In this document: positions 26,468 to 38,582 of the stretch, piece by piece | How positions within the stretch are numbered: position 1 is the stretch's first letter | Layout of the letters: each line of letters begins with the position of its first letter | Assembly (NCBI RefSeq): GCF_040436345.1 | Contig: NC_133215.1 | Location: 38,280,306-38,344,305 of the forward strand | Length of the DNA: 64,000 nucleotides | DNA from: Pagrus major | Lineage: Eukaryota > Chordata > Actinopteri > Spariformes > Sparidae | Direction of reading: 5' to 3' | The notes under the pieces: model-generated | Told to the model about the DNA's origin: nothing | The model's database searches: none | The model's input: only the letters and a program-made list of their open reading frames with translations | Position numbers and translations under genes: made by a program

Positions 26468-28229
26468 ATGCTCTCATTTCATCTTCCAAAAGGGCCAAAC
26501 TTGGTCCCTTTCCACTAGTGCGCAAATAAGGTGTTGGCATCCGTCTTCCCGTGGCCAACTCATGCGGTGTCATATGCAAATCACGCAACTCACTCGAACG
26601 ACTTATCATCAAAGCCAATGGAAGTGCTGCTACCCAATTTAAACCTGTGTGCTGACAAATTTTAAGAATACGATTTTTCAAAACATTATTCATTTTTTCA
26701 CATACTCCTTGGCTTTGTGGATGATAGACTGCACCAAGACGCTGTTTGATTCCTAATTTTTGCAAAATCAACTTTACTGTTTTGTCAACGAACTCCTTCC
26801 CATTGTCTGAGGATATCCGATCTGGAAGTCCCCACCTGCTTATGACCTCTCTACACAAAAACTTGGCAACGGACTGAGCGTCCTTCCGCTTGGTTGGACA
26901 AGCTTCAGGCCATCGTGAAAATTGATCTACCACAACCAACATGTACCTCTTTCCCTCAACTGGTCTGATCATGTCATCATAGTCCACAACTAACTCACGC
27001 ATAGGACCCCTCGGAGTCGGAATGTGACCAGGTGGAACTATCACACCCCTCCGAACATTGTTTTTCAGGCAGATTGTACACCTGCCTATGACATAGTCAA
27101 TCTGTTGAAGCAGACACGGTGCCCAAAAACCATATTCCTTCGTGATCTTTCTCTTAACTTCCCCCCTTGCAACATGGGCTAACCCATGTGCCTCCTGAAT
27201 CATTAGACCTAACAGGTCTGGAGGAGCTATTATCAGGCCCTCATGATTTCTCCAAAGACCTGTAGAATCCTGGGTGGCACCTCTGTCTTTCCACAACTGT
27301 TTATCAATCTCAGGAGCAGCATCCTGCATTAAAATCACATCCCTAAGTGTGATTCTATCCTCCAAATCCACTTCATGAGTAACCAACAAAACTTTACCCA
27401 CTCTATCTGCTCCTGTGACTGCTTTTGCCGCTTCGTCAGCTGCTTTATTACCTTGTGTGACTCTTGACATATCCGCTCTATGTGCTGCACACTTAGCTAT
27501 CGCTATCTCCTTAGGCTTCATCATAGCATGCAGCAACTTCATTATTTGAGCGTGATGTTGTATTGGAGAACCATCGGTTTTCTTAAACCCTCGGCTCTTC
27601 CACACTGATCCAAACAGATGACACACATTGTGAGCGTAAGCAGAGTCTGTATAAATTGTCACTCGCTTACCTTCTGCTAACAAACATGCTTCAGTTAGCC
27701 CCACAAGTTCTGCAAGTTGTGCAGATGCAGGCTGTGGTATTACTTCAGCCTTCTCCACAACAAAACCCTTTGCTTGAGCTTTTACAATAGCATATCCCGC
27801 ACTCAACTTATCACCCACACGATAACAAGATCCATCCGTCCAATACTCCAAGTCTGCCTCACGCAATGGGAGGGCTTGCAAATCTGATCTAAGCCTTGAG
27901 TATTTCTCTGCTTCTCGAACACAATCATGCGGTTCACCATCCTCTGGAGTTGGCAAATTTTCAGCCGGATTTATTGTGGTACATCTCACTAAGGTAACAT
28001 CTTCTTGCTCTAGAAGCCTATGATAGTCTGTAAGCCTCGGCATAATCAATGTATATTTACCATAGTTCAGAAGATTTCTGAGACTATGATGAGTAAGAAT
28101 TGTCACCAGATAGCCCATTGTGGCAGATGATGCCTTATACAGCCTGTTTCTTGTCCTTCTTCTTATTGTCCACCAGTTGTATTTGATTGAGTTTTCTGAG
28201 GATTTCTTGGTCCTGCTCCTTCTGATCAT
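26379..28229 (-). pseudogene. Retroviral pol remnant: RT connection, RNaseH and integrase
   Basis: A single open frame of 616 codons starts in the gag/pol junction. From about residue 45 it shows the connection domain, then RNaseH (EYWTDGSC, TDSAYAHNV, KCAAHRAD) and integrase. The integrase has the zinc module (CTICLKNNV) and all three catalytic regions (VVDYDDM, SSDNGKEF, HPQSQGVCEKMN). The protease and the RT finger/palm with its YxDD box are absent. The integrase C-terminal SH3-like domain is missing too, because the frame ends at 26379 just as env begins. RNaseH and the integrase core themselves look undamaged. Confidence 0.9.
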
Positions 28230-29953
28230 GTTCCTTTTTCCTGTATAGCTCCACTTGATGGGCTATATGATCTGTATAAACACCTTTAGCCATACTTCCT
28301 AGACCAACTACCTCCGCCAACTTGCTCCTCACTGGCAGAGGCAGTCCCTTCTGTATTTTGGCTCTTAGGATTGACTGGTCCATTTGATTCAAGTCCGGGT
28401 CATTTCCTGTAACATTTCTCCATGTTTGATGAGCTCTTGACACATAGGCTCTCGGGTTCTCCTCCTGTCCTAGTGACTCAATAAAGATATTATCAGGATG
28501 TAAATTTTTCAGAAATGTTTCTCTCAATGCTCTCCACATTCGACCTCTATGTGCGGCAAACAGTTCTGAATCATTCACTGCAGTCCCCGCATATCGGTCG
28601 AGTCCTGCTTTCTGTAGAATTTCATCCATACCTGTGACCCCAAGAAGGCTAGCCAACAGTTTCTTAACATCTCCCATGGCAATGTGTGTTCCTACTGTGA
28701 TTTCTTCCAGCTTTGAAATCCAAGGATATGCTCCATCCTGCAGAGTAGGTAACTTCTCAAGTATGTCTGACATATCTGTGCTCTGCCAGGGTTTATACTC
28801 CAAATTCTGTCCTCGAATAATGACTGGACAGATTTTTTCAATCTCCTTCTTTTTTCTTGAGCGCAGTGCATATCTCATAGCTGGTTTGGAGGAGCTCTTC
28901 TTCTGTAACCCTTTTTTCTGTATGTACAGTTCCTCCAATTGTTCTTCCAACGCTCTTTGGCGATCAGGGCTGGGAGCTCTATCCAAGCCTGAAAGGCATT
29001 CATCTATGCTTCTTTCGATGTCTCTTACAGCTCTCTGTCTGTCCTCTTCACCCATGGTGCTGGATGTCCCCAGATATAATCTTCTCGAAGCCGAAGCGCC
29101 TCTACTCTCCCAGTCTTCATCACTGTCTCCATCCTCACTTTCACTGGAGCTATCATCTTCTAAGTCCTTTTTCCTCGATGTCTTGTCCCCTTTCTTTTCC
29201 GCTCTAGCCAGTATCCGCCTGACTGCTGGGTCATAACCGCCCAAGTTTTCCTCCGAGTCACTCTGATCAATGTTGTCTCCAAAACTCTTCTTCCTGATCC
29301 TTGATCCTCTTTTTGTTTCCAGTCGTGTTGTTTTCTTCTTACTTTTTGAACTTGGATACATCTTTATTGTAGTTTCAGCTTGTCCAGATTCAATTATCTG
29401 ATCGTCCTCATCCTCAATCCGATAGTTACCCTCTTGACTAATCACTGGGAGCTGAGGATAAAGTTCCCGGAATCCCACTTTCTTCTCGTAAGGTGGCGGT
29501 TTCCTCACTGAGTCCGTATGTGAGAAAGGTGAATTAACTTCAGTCATTAGTTTCTCTGTTTCTTTGGCCATTTTTCCCATTTCTTCCATGCTTTCTTCTT
29601 TTTTCTCCTTCGCAGCCTTTGTCCACTTCTGTCCTTCATTTTCAAACAACTGGAGCATCGCAAGTTCTATTTGTCTCTTTTCTTTACGTTTCTCTCCCTT
29701 TTTCCCTCTTTTTTTGTTCCGCTTTATATGTAGATACAAGTACCTGCAGTTTTTTAATTACATCAGGATTAAAGGTCCCTTCCACTGGCCAGGGTTGATC
29801 TATCTCTGGCCAACGGCGGTACCATTTTGCTGAGATCCGTGGGATCTCTTTTATTAATGGGTTATTGTTTTGAACGACATCAAGAGGCGTGATTACTTTT
29901 GAAGCTTTATCATCCTTTTTCGACATTTTAGCTGCTTTATTTTGCTTTTTCAT
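28135..29953 (-). pseudogene. Retroviral gag (matrix and capsid), frameshifted and truncated
   Basis: An ATG at 29953 starts a Lys-rich matrix-like segment containing PLDVVQNNNPLIKEI and KWYRRWPEID. A frameshift in a Lys-rich stretch near 29700 moves to a frame that stays open to 28135. That frame shows an acidic/basic middle, then a retroviral capsid-like part (ENPRAYVSRAHQTWR and LRAKIQKGLPLPVRSKL). It ends in a Lys- and Gln-rich coiled segment. No CCHC zinc knuckle is found before the pol remnant, which begins at once. The nucleocapsid, protease and most of RT have therefore been lost together. No N-terminal Gly for myristoylation follows the Met. Confidence 0.85.
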
Positions 29954-32360
29954 ATAATTAACCAATTAATCAATCAATTAATCGTCAATTAACAATCAAT
30001 TAGCAATCAATCACTCAATTAATCAATTAATGATCAATCAACAAATCAATCAATGCATCAATGCAAGTGAGATTAATCACTTAAACTAAAATCACTTAAG
30101 ATTATTAATTAATTTATTTTATTTATTCATTCAGCTTATTTGTTAATCACTATTTTTGCCACAGTTAATAAACCAAAGAAATTAATTTGCCAACTCTAAA
30201 GGACCCCAGAGGATCTATTAGTATGATAAGAAATTACAATACCAAACCACACAATGTCAATATAACCCCCAAAGGTCAATCAGATTACGATTACAATGTC
30301 CCAGAATGTCAAAAACCAACCATATATGAATTCCCTAAAATCAAACACTTTCCCCAAGGATCAACTATCACTGGCTGCTATTATTTGCAACAAGACAAGC
30401 ATCCAAACTCACAACTATTCACCTCAAATTCTCAAACCAATCTCAAATTAAATCCACAACACAGTTCAGCTCAGAACAAACCACAAACAAACAACAAACT
30501 CCACAATTGTAATCCACTAATTGATGTTGAAATGTCTTAACTGGTCAGTCTGTTGCCAAGCTTCTTTTGAGATAGCACATAAAAACAGAATGTGCTGTTT
30601 CCCACTTCAAATTGAAAAATACCCCAATATCAGCTCATAAATGTAAGCAATAGATATCAACTTCCAATGATCCTAAATGCTTATACAAACATATTTTCAC
30701 ACAGCAGGTATAGAAAGAGTTCGTGAACAAAAACAGTACTGGCCTTGTGCAGAGGTTTGTCTGGGTAGGAGTCTGACGTCACCGAATTGGTCCGTGTGAC
30801 ACACTGTCCAGGCTCCACCCGTCTCTCCGTGTCTCCCCCACAGATGCAAGGAACAAAGGAAAAAACAAAGATCAGATTTTCTTTTCACAATTTAGTTCAA
30901 TAATATTTTGCAACCTTCTTTCTTTTTTCTTCTGCCAGCACTTTGGGTTATTTATAACAGATATTTTGCACTTTTAAGCACCACACATTATTCCATATCA
31001 TTCATCATCACCATAAAAACTCTCAATGCACTCTTCATTCCTCTCTATCATATTTATCTTTTACACAGAGTTATATACTAATCTCTCCACGTCTCCTTAT
31101 CTATCTTAAATACGTCTTTTTCAGAAACTCATGACAAATTATTTAAATCTTATAGAAATGTCCTTAAAAAGGCTCATAAATTTTATTTATCAAATTAAAT
31201 GTCTTCCGAAAAAGTTCATCAATCTTAAATCAAACTTATTAAATCTTCTCTAATCTTTTCCTATCTCCTTTTCCGGGGCTTATATTTTAACTCTTATTTT
31301 TAATATCCTCCTATGAGGCTTATAGAATTTTAACAAATATATAACATCCCCGAAAACCATAAACTTAATCCTAATGCATAATCTAAACACAACACTGGAA
31401 TAGTAATCACATTTCTAAAACAAAATATTCGAGCTCCAAGCACACACACTCATAGAGCGCACAATTTCAGCCTGCAGCGCTGACGTCTCTCTCGACAGAG
31501 AGACAGAGAGAGAGAGGGAGAGAGGAGAGGGAGGAGGGAATCCCTCTCCAACCTGCCAATACACTTAACTTTTTAACTCAAAAACACACAATATAACAAA
31601 ACCAAGAACAAAATCACAATCAACAATCTATTCTAAAGACGACTCATTCATACTGTCCTATTTAAGCATGCTTTGCCGCTTCCTTATTCCTTTTTATTCC
31701 TTATATCTAAATTTTTGCTACCTTTGAAGTGTAGAATATCTGACAAAACGGCATCAGTCGTGGCCCGACCTGAACTCACCTGGTGTAATATTCAGGTTTT
31801 AGGCCCGTACTAAACCGCCTCCCAGAGGGCTTTTATCCAAATCTGCGACTTCCTTTAATCCTTATTCCTGGTTATACACCTGGTACCAGGTTTTCCCTTA
31901 ATTTCCACTTATTCAACTTTCACGCAGCGGCTAATTTACACATGTCTTACGGTTTAAGAAGCTTATGAGCTCTCTTCTTCATTAACCCCGCATAGTTTTT
32001 TAACTCACTTAACGTTACTCATTGTTAGGCTCCTTGCCTTTACCCTTTACACAAACATTTCCTTTCTACTTTTTATTCTTTCTTAGCTCTTACTCTACCA
32101 TCACTCCCCCCTTACTGCGGTGGCCACAACGCAGTAAAACAATGGAGAGTAAGACAAATTTAAACGGAACTTCACCCGCAAACATCAACACAGCATTCAC
32201 CCACACAGAATCATTTCGGTGTGGCCGAAAACCAACACAGACAGGGACAGCTCCAGTCAGACCTCATCCCCCCCCAAACAGCGAAACGGTGTAGGCTCAC
32301 CTTGGATGAGAGGAGGAAAGCAGGGCTGCGTCCAGCTGCGCTGCGGCCACAAACACGTCC
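29954..32360. other. Long retroviral leader
   Basis: About 2.4 kb between the primer-binding site and gag. It holds an ATCAATCAATTAATCAATT-type low-complexity stretch (29960-30070) and a GA-rich tract (31495-31540). There is no convincing reading frame on the minus strand. A plus-strand frame at 30187-30540 is Asn/Thr/Lys-rich and without motifs, so it is not called. An older insertion inside the leader is possible but I see no ends. Confidence 0.55.
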
Positions 32361-32378
32361 TGATAATTCGTGACGCCA
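32361..32378 (-). other. Primer-binding site of the endogenous retrovirus
   Basis: The minus strand reads TGGCGTCACGAATTATCA five bases after the end of the 5' LTR. It starts with the TGG expected from a tRNA CCA end. I cannot name the tRNA with confidence. Confidence 0.6.
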
Positions 32379-33366
32379 AGTTCTGTCGTATCTTCAGTGG
32401 GGATGCAGTCGAAGATGTTTGAAGAAAAACTCCGCCGACACTGTCTTAGTTGTATAACAAATTTATTACAATAAGTTCAGTATCGTAATCAAGTAACACG
32501 TTACTTGGAGAGTCTCCAGCCGAATAATGAAACTTACAGCTCCTTATATACCGAGCTTGCTTTGGTCAAAAACTTAGTTATATCTTTAATCATATTAAGA
32601 GAGGGACAGAAGAACAGTAGAGGCATCTCTTGTAGGGTGCCTCACCACACTGACCTTCACCTCTGACCCAATGTTATAATAGTTTTGGATTTTTCATTAT
32701 AGTTTAGTTTTAGTTAGTTTTGACTTTTTTTTCTCTAATTCAGTTAGTTTTAATTAGTTTTTAGAGCGGGTTTGCTAGTTTTAGTTAGCTTTTTGTTTTT
32801 TACTAAATGCTTAGTTTTAGTTTAGTTTTTATTAGTTTTAGTATTAGTTTTAGTTTTTTCATACTTTGGGTTATTTGTCAGGTGCAGTATTCAAAAAGAT
32901 CAGAGTAAGTATTCTATAATAAAACTCAACAAAAGATACTATTTTAAAAAATGTATTCAGTTACTGTTGAACAACCAACAGTCCACAGGATAGCAGCCTT
33001 AAGTGCAAAATGTGTGTAATACTGCTTCTGGGGTTAAATACAGTGCCTGCCTGGTACAAATCAAAATAGCTAACAGACTAACGACACACATGAACAAAAG
33101 AATATAAACCCATTTGTGAGACACACGTCACATTTATTATAATAATTACAATGCCTTCTGTCCAACATACTAGTTCAGTATGGGGCACTGGTAGAAATCC
33201 AGTTGTTGTTCAAACACAACAAAGAAACCCTTATTTCACACGTTCAGTTGACAACTTAACATTTTTCCACAACTGTCACAACTTTTGACATATAACATAA
33301 TGGGATCCACTCTAACATCAACGGCTTTTTATCAGCTATCAGTGAAGAAAAAACAAAAAACTGGAT

Positions 33367-33369
<3 letters not shown>

Positions 33370-33443
<74 letters not shown>
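33370..33443. repeat. (TA)n microsatellite in hAT-1
   Basis: About 37 TA units close to the 3' end of the transposase gene. Confidence 0.95.
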
Positions 33444-33448
<5 letters not shown>

Positions 33449-33546
33449 ATGTTTCCTTTACGCTGGCATCATGTCAACAGCGTTTCAATATTTTAGCAGC
33501 TCGTTCGTGTGTGTGTGTGTGTGAGCAAGAGAGTGATGAGTGTACT

Positions 33547-35114
33547 TCAGTCAAGCAACAATTTCTTGTTGATCTTGAGGAAAACACGCTGCTCCAGAGA
33601 TGTGGTTGTTCTGTTCCTCAGGCCAGATGACAACAGTCCACACACTGAGAAGATGCGCTCCACAAAGGCTTGTGAGGCAGGGGCACTTGCGAGATCTAGT
33701 GCCACAGGGGCAAGTTTTGGATAGACAGCCTCTCTTGATCTCCAGAACTGCAACGGTGTCTCATTAAACACACCCTGTTTCACGTCGTTGCCATACTTCT
33801 TCATTTCAGCCAACAGACTGTCGGCTCCATCAGCCTCATTTGTCAATGACACGTTGACCTCCATACAGGAGGCAAGGAAGCGGTATTTCTGAAGGGCAGT
33901 ATGAGGGGAGTGTGCTGCAGTTTGAGTGGCAATGGCATTAACCTGAGAAGGAGTTGCTGGATTATACTGAGCTGCCAGGTTCTGCACTAAAGACTCTGCT
34001 GCCCTCCTCAGTGGCACCATGTCTGGTGTTTGAAGAATCAGTGAAACACTTGGATCCAGTAGGCAGGCTGCTGCTGGTGTAGCATCAAACTGTGGGGAAT
34101 CAGGGCTCAGAATGGCGGCAAAACGTTCTCGCAAGGACTTCAACAGCACTTGAGCTAACTGCTTCCCAGCAGCAGTAGTCATCAGCAGGTGTGCCTCAAG
34201 GTTGAGCAGGCATGGCACTACTTGTGAGAGTGACTGGCTGTCACTCTGAAGCTGGTCTGTGTGAATGGCGAAGGGCTCAAGCAGCTTGACCAGGTTCTCT
34301 AGCTTACCCCAATCACTTGTGAGAAGTGTGTCAATGCCCAGCTCGTCAAGTACTTGGTTAAGTTCAGTTCTGATCTCCAGCAGCCTTCTCAGCATATCAA
34401 AAGTACTGTTCCAGCGTGTGCTACAATCTCAGACTAAAGTTTTGCCACACTTTTTGATCATTGCTTCATTTGCCACTGATGATTTCCTCACAGCATGTAC
34501 CAGCTTTCTTGCTCTTGATATGAGCGAATCAGCATTTGGGTGCTTCGTGACAGCTTTCAGGGTGAGCTGAAGGGTGTGGGCCAGGCATGGCATCCTCGGG
34601 AACTTGTTGTTCTCTCCATCATCTGGCAGGTCAAGTTCTTAGAAAAGAGAGAACACACAAACAAATAATTTATTTTCATCAAATGTAAAACACACTGTCT
34701 GTAGTAACCCTTGGTTTTACAGCAGGGATGATAACATTACTTGTTTTATGATATTTAGTTTCTTACACTGTTAGCACCCTGAATTTGTTCCCACAGGATA
34801 ACACATTTAATATTGTATGTTCATAATGAACCCCAATATTGGATATGAAATCATGACATGACAATAACTATGATGTCAATGTGACAATTATACATTTTAA
34901 GTTTTAACAGATGTGATGAGTGAGTAAATGAGAGCAAGTAAATTATTTTCTTCTCCCTTTTTTTAACTCTACGGGGTTAATATCAATTGAAGCTTACAAC
35001 ACTGGTTATATCATTGTTACATTTTATATCCAAATAAAACAAATCAATAAGTCTAATGTATTTGGCACAATAATCACACTCACCGAGGTCTCCAGTCTCT
35101 CCAATATCCCCCTC

Positions 35115-35156
<42 letters not shown>

Positions 35157-36053
35157 TGATTCGACCCACAGTTCATCCAGACCATCTCCGGCACCTCCTG
35201 GCTGAGCATGTGAACCATCTGTGGACTCCTCACTTTGTACTTGTCTTCTATCTCTAAGCAGCCGCACAGCTTTGACTATGTTGGAGCTGTTGTCTGTCAC
35301 AATGAGCAACACCTTGTCTTCTCCTATACCCCATGCTTCCAGTGTCTCATCAATGCAGCGAGCGATGGTCTCCCCAGTGTGTGGATGCTCCATTCGGTGT
35401 AGGTTAAGCAGAGCATGGTACACGTGGCCTCCAGGTGGATGATAAAAACATGCTGACACACCCATGAAAGATGCTGTTAATCCCCTCTTGCTCGAACCAT
35501 CCACACAGAGGGTCAGCTTCCTCGCGCCCTTTATGATCTCTCTCAATTTGTGCTTTGCCTTTTCCATCTTAGCTCCAAGAAGGTTATTCACTCGCGCAGC
35601 ACCGGGTGATTTGAATTTTGGCTCGAGTGAGAAGCAAAACTTTTTGAAGGCAATCGAGCCACACAGTCTTGTAGAAATACCAGTCTCAATAAACATATTT
35701 ATGAGTGCATCTTCCCGCTTGTGGTGTTCCTGCATGTTAACTAACCAGCAGCTATTTGGTCGTCGGTGAAAGCAGTCCATTATCGATGTCTCCTCCTTCC
35801 CGGTGCTACCTGGCCGGGATGTTGCTTCACTTTCAGGGGAGCTACTTAGAGAGGCCACTTTGTCAAGGTACTCGCCATTAGCCTTCTTGTGCAAGCTTCT
35901 CAAATGGACTTTCAGATTCGTGGGGTTTTTTCCCTTGAGAAGTATTGTGACACCTGTTTCCACGACAATGCACTTGCTTTTGTCTTTCTCGCTGTCATAT
36001 TCAAAAAAATCCCATATAGGACTCTGTCGCTTTCGCCCAACTCTTGACGCCAT
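33547..36053 (-). pseudogene. hAT-1 transposase, two exons, one stop codon
   Basis: Exon 1 runs 36053 to 35084 (donor GTGAGT) and exon 2 runs 34637 to 33547 (acceptor CTAAG). The phases match, giving 686 residues. The N-terminus looks like a BED finger but the second Cys of C-x2-C appears to be Val. RNase H-fold residues are visible around LCVDGSS and IVTDNSS. An acidic Asp/Glu repeat ends exon 1. Exon 2 has CLAHTLQ and CSTRWNS motifs and the C-terminal dimerisation region (LASAPASQAFVERIFS). One in-frame TGA (34429-34431) lies just before CSTRWNS. Everything else is open, so the copy was disabled recently or by a single change. Confidence 0.88.
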
Positions 36054-36556
36054 TTTTTGCCGTAGAGGGGCGAAGAGAAGCCGACTCTGGCTGGCTCTAC
36101 ACGAGAAGTGACGGACCGTGAGGTGCCGTATGGCGCCGCCAGCTCACGTAAAATTCCTTGAGCGAAATAAATCGATTTCATATCAATCTGAAATTGACAA
36201 AGACGAAAACGAAGGGAATTTTATCTATAATTTCAGTTCGTTTTAGTTAGTTTTGTAATCACACAATACAGTTTCAGTTAGTTATCGTTTTTTTCTTTTA
36301 ATTATAGTTTTTATTTATTTCAGTTAACGAAAATGTTTTTTCAATTCTAGTTTTCGTCATTTCGTTCGTTTTCGTTTACGATAATAACCTTGCTCTGACC
36401 CAGAGCCTCCATGGCTCTGCTGATCTAATTATGTCAGTATCCGGTACCCCTAATTAAATAACCTCCGGAAGGCCCAAACAGCAACTAACATTCCAATATA
36501 TTCTCCTACTACAAACCATTTATATAAATATGCTGCATCGAACAGCAGACACCTCA

Positions 36557-37345
36557 AGAGCGCTGTATATAATGTCATATTGAGCTTGAAATCAAAGTTT
36601 TTAAACAGTCATTCTGTATCAAATAATGCAGCTTCAAACATATACATGAAAGCCAGTAAAAAACACACAAATACATTTCGTTACATAATAAACAAACCAA
36701 TGAAATAACTAGCTTTAGCTCCTAATGAAAATTGGCATTTCCGTTAGCCTAAACAGGTCATATAAAAATACACAACTTTGGGACACAGCCTACTCATCCA
36801 GAAAAGGACCATAAAACAAATGTGTTTCTGATTGATTTTAAACTCAGTTTAAACAGTTTTTTTCTTGTTTTGTTTTTTTTTACATGACAGTCACATGCTC
36901 TCCCCATCTGATTAGAGTGGGATATTTAAACCCCTTGCTTACCTGATCATTCCTGGTTACTCTGCTGCTGTCTCTGCCACTCTGCTGCTGCCCTGCTGCT
37001 GATATTGGCTGTTGCTGCCACCGCTTCTGCTTGTCACTGCTCGTCACATCCACCTGTGGGCTCTGTTTCTACGATCCTCTGTGGGGAGGGTCTGCTATTC
37101 ATTCCCTGCAATGTCTGTCAAGCAGATCATTCATGGGGAAATGAATACAATGAGATAGAACCTGATGCAAAGCTTGCTTCAGTCATGCTAAAATTATTTA
37201 TGCTCTGCTTCAGTTATGCAAAATGTTTGTGCCAAAAAAAAAATATTGAACTCAATCTAGACTTATCTGACTAAAATGTTTTGATCATGTAATCAGCATT
37301 AATTGATTGTTCATATTAACTTAACTAGAATGAACTATCCTTTAG
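36557..37345. other. Intron-like DNA of the MULE region
   Basis: Begins with the AGAG duplication of the retrovirus. A frame at 37005-37274 is Cys- and Ser-rich but has no motif that ties it to the MULE protein, so it is not called. Confidence 0.45.
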
Positions 37346-37419
37346 AAGGTGGCAGCGATGCAAATCTCATGGAGTTTCCTCCAAATGAGACCAACTCAGG
37401 TCTGTACACAGGCTTGTTT

Positions 37420-37924
37420 TGTAGTGGGAGACTACTTTTCTTATCTTTCCAATTAATGCACTATCTGACTCTGAAAATCCGCTCAAGGTTGAAGTCCAAA
37501 AAAGTCAAAGGCAAAGCAGCAGGTCCTCAGTCCAAAAGGTGTTTATTTCCAAAAACAGAAAATATACATCCGTGAGCTACACCGGGGCAACTGAGATCTC
37601 TCGCCGATTCTCCCCATTTTATACCCATGGTCCAGGGTCCCCACGCTCCTATGGACCATCCTTTTACCTTTATGATCATCCTGGGTTTGTCACTTATTAT
37701 TCTCATTCTTGGATGTGCTCTAAAGAACCTACAAATGTCTTACTCAGGCCCCTTCTGTGGCCTTGGGTGAACTGTGGCAGCACCTGTTGCTCATTTAAAT
37801 GGTGCATCAAACATTGGTCTTTTATCAGCCTCAAGCTCAATTAGAGCACAGTTGGGACTGCAAGGGATATTCCAAAATCTAATCACATGCATGATCATGA
37901 CCCAGTTTCTCATTTGCCACTACC
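37420..37924. repeat. Solo LTR, copy 1
   Basis: About 504 bp beginning TGTAGTGGGAG and ending CCACTAC, nearly identical to 38079-38582. The final base differs from the expected CA end and no flanking duplication is visible. Confidence 0.65.
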
Positions 37925-38078
37925 GTATCATACATGGTGTTACATGGGAATGAGTTTTCCTTTGTTTACAGTTATCTGTCTGTCTCTGTCTAACCATCTG
38001 TAGTCAGCACTGACACTGAAGAACCACTGGATTGTGGACTGGCTCCTGTTGAGACTGACTCAGGTAAAGACAATCAAG

Positions 38079-38582
38079 TGTAGTGGGAGACTACTTTTCT
38101 TATCTTTCCAATTAATGCACTATCTGACTCTGAAAATCCACTCAAGGTTGAAGTCCAAAAAATCAAAGGCAAAGCAGCAGGTCCTCAGTCCAAAAGGTGT
38201 TTATTTCCAAAAACAGAAAATATACATCCGTGAGCTACCCCGGGGCAACTGAGATCTCTCGCTGATTTTCCCCTTTTTATACCCGTGGTCCAGGGTCCCC
38301 ACGCCCCTATGGACCATCCTTTTACCTTTTTGATCATCCTGGGTTTGTCACTTATTATTCTCATTCTTGGATGTGCTCTAAAGAACCTACAAATGTCTTG
38401 CTCAGGCCCCTTCTGTGGCCTTGGGTGAACTGTGGCAGCACCTGTTGCTCATTTAAATGGTGCATCAAACATTGGTCTTTTATCAGCCTCAAGCTCAATT
38501 AGAGCACAGTTGGGACGGCAAGGGATATTCCAAAATCTAATCACATGCATGATCATGACCCAGTTTCTCATTTGCCACTACA
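38079..38582. repeat. Solo LTR, copy 2
   Basis: 504 bp with TGTAGTGG...CCACTACA ends and a 4-bp duplication CAAG at 38075-38078 and 38583-38586. Same family as copy 1, in the same orientation, 155 bp apart. The sequence between the copies is MULE exon and intron, not retroviral, so they are separate solo LTRs or a secondary duplication. Confidence 0.75.

Larger units (their letters stand above)
32669..36392 (-). mobile_element. hAT transposon inside the retroviral LTR (hAT-1)
   Basis: The target duplication CTCTGACC is at 32661-32668 and 36393-36400. The ends are imperfect inverted repeats: CAATGTTATAATAG on the left and CAAGGTTATTATCG on the right (reverse complemented). Both subterminal regions are full of TTAGTTTTAGTTAG-type motifs, possible transposase-binding repeats. 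It carries a nearly complete transposase gene on the minus strand and a TA microsatellite. Confidence 0.92.
23443..36556 (-). mobile_element. Endogenous retrovirus (gamma/epsilon-like), minus strand, defective
   Basis: The provirus has LTRs at 23443-23899 (3') and 32384-36556 (5', split by a hAT transposon). A 4-bp duplication AGAG lies at 23439-23442 and 36557-36560. The order gag-pol-env is read on the minus strand, with a purine tract and a primer-binding-type site in the expected places. It sits in an intron of the MULE gene. Large parts of pol are missing and env has a stop, so it cannot replicate. The leader between the 5' LTR and gag is unusually long (about 2.4 kb). Confidence 0.93.
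32384..36556 (-). repeat. 5' LTR of the endogenous retrovirus, split by a hAT transposon
   Basis: LTR sequence runs 32384-32668 and resumes at 36393-36556. The 3724-bp hAT (32669-36392) and its 8-bp duplication lie between. Without them the LTR is 441 bp, 16 bp shorter than its partner. The hAT is therefore younger than the provirus. Confidence 0.92.

Noticed and set aside
28634-29236. 200-codon plus-strand frame
   Set aside because: Antisense shadow of the gag frame; Ser/Leu-rich composition mirrors the Glu/Arg-rich gag.
30187-30540. 117-codon plus-strand frame in the retroviral leader
   Set aside because: Asn/Thr/Lys-rich without motif, opposite to the provirus, and in AT-rich low-complexity DNA.
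31495-31540. GA-rich tract as a regulatory element
   Set aside because: Simple repeat in the retroviral leader with no other support.
35100-35160. Asp/Glu repeat in hAT-1 as a functional acidic domain
   Set aside because: It is a tandem CTCGTC microsatellite at the end of exon 1 and may be a late expansion.
37005-37274. Cys-rich 89-codon frame suggesting a SWIM exon
   Set aside because: The C-x-C...C-x-H spacing expected of SWIM is not present and there are no matching splice sites.
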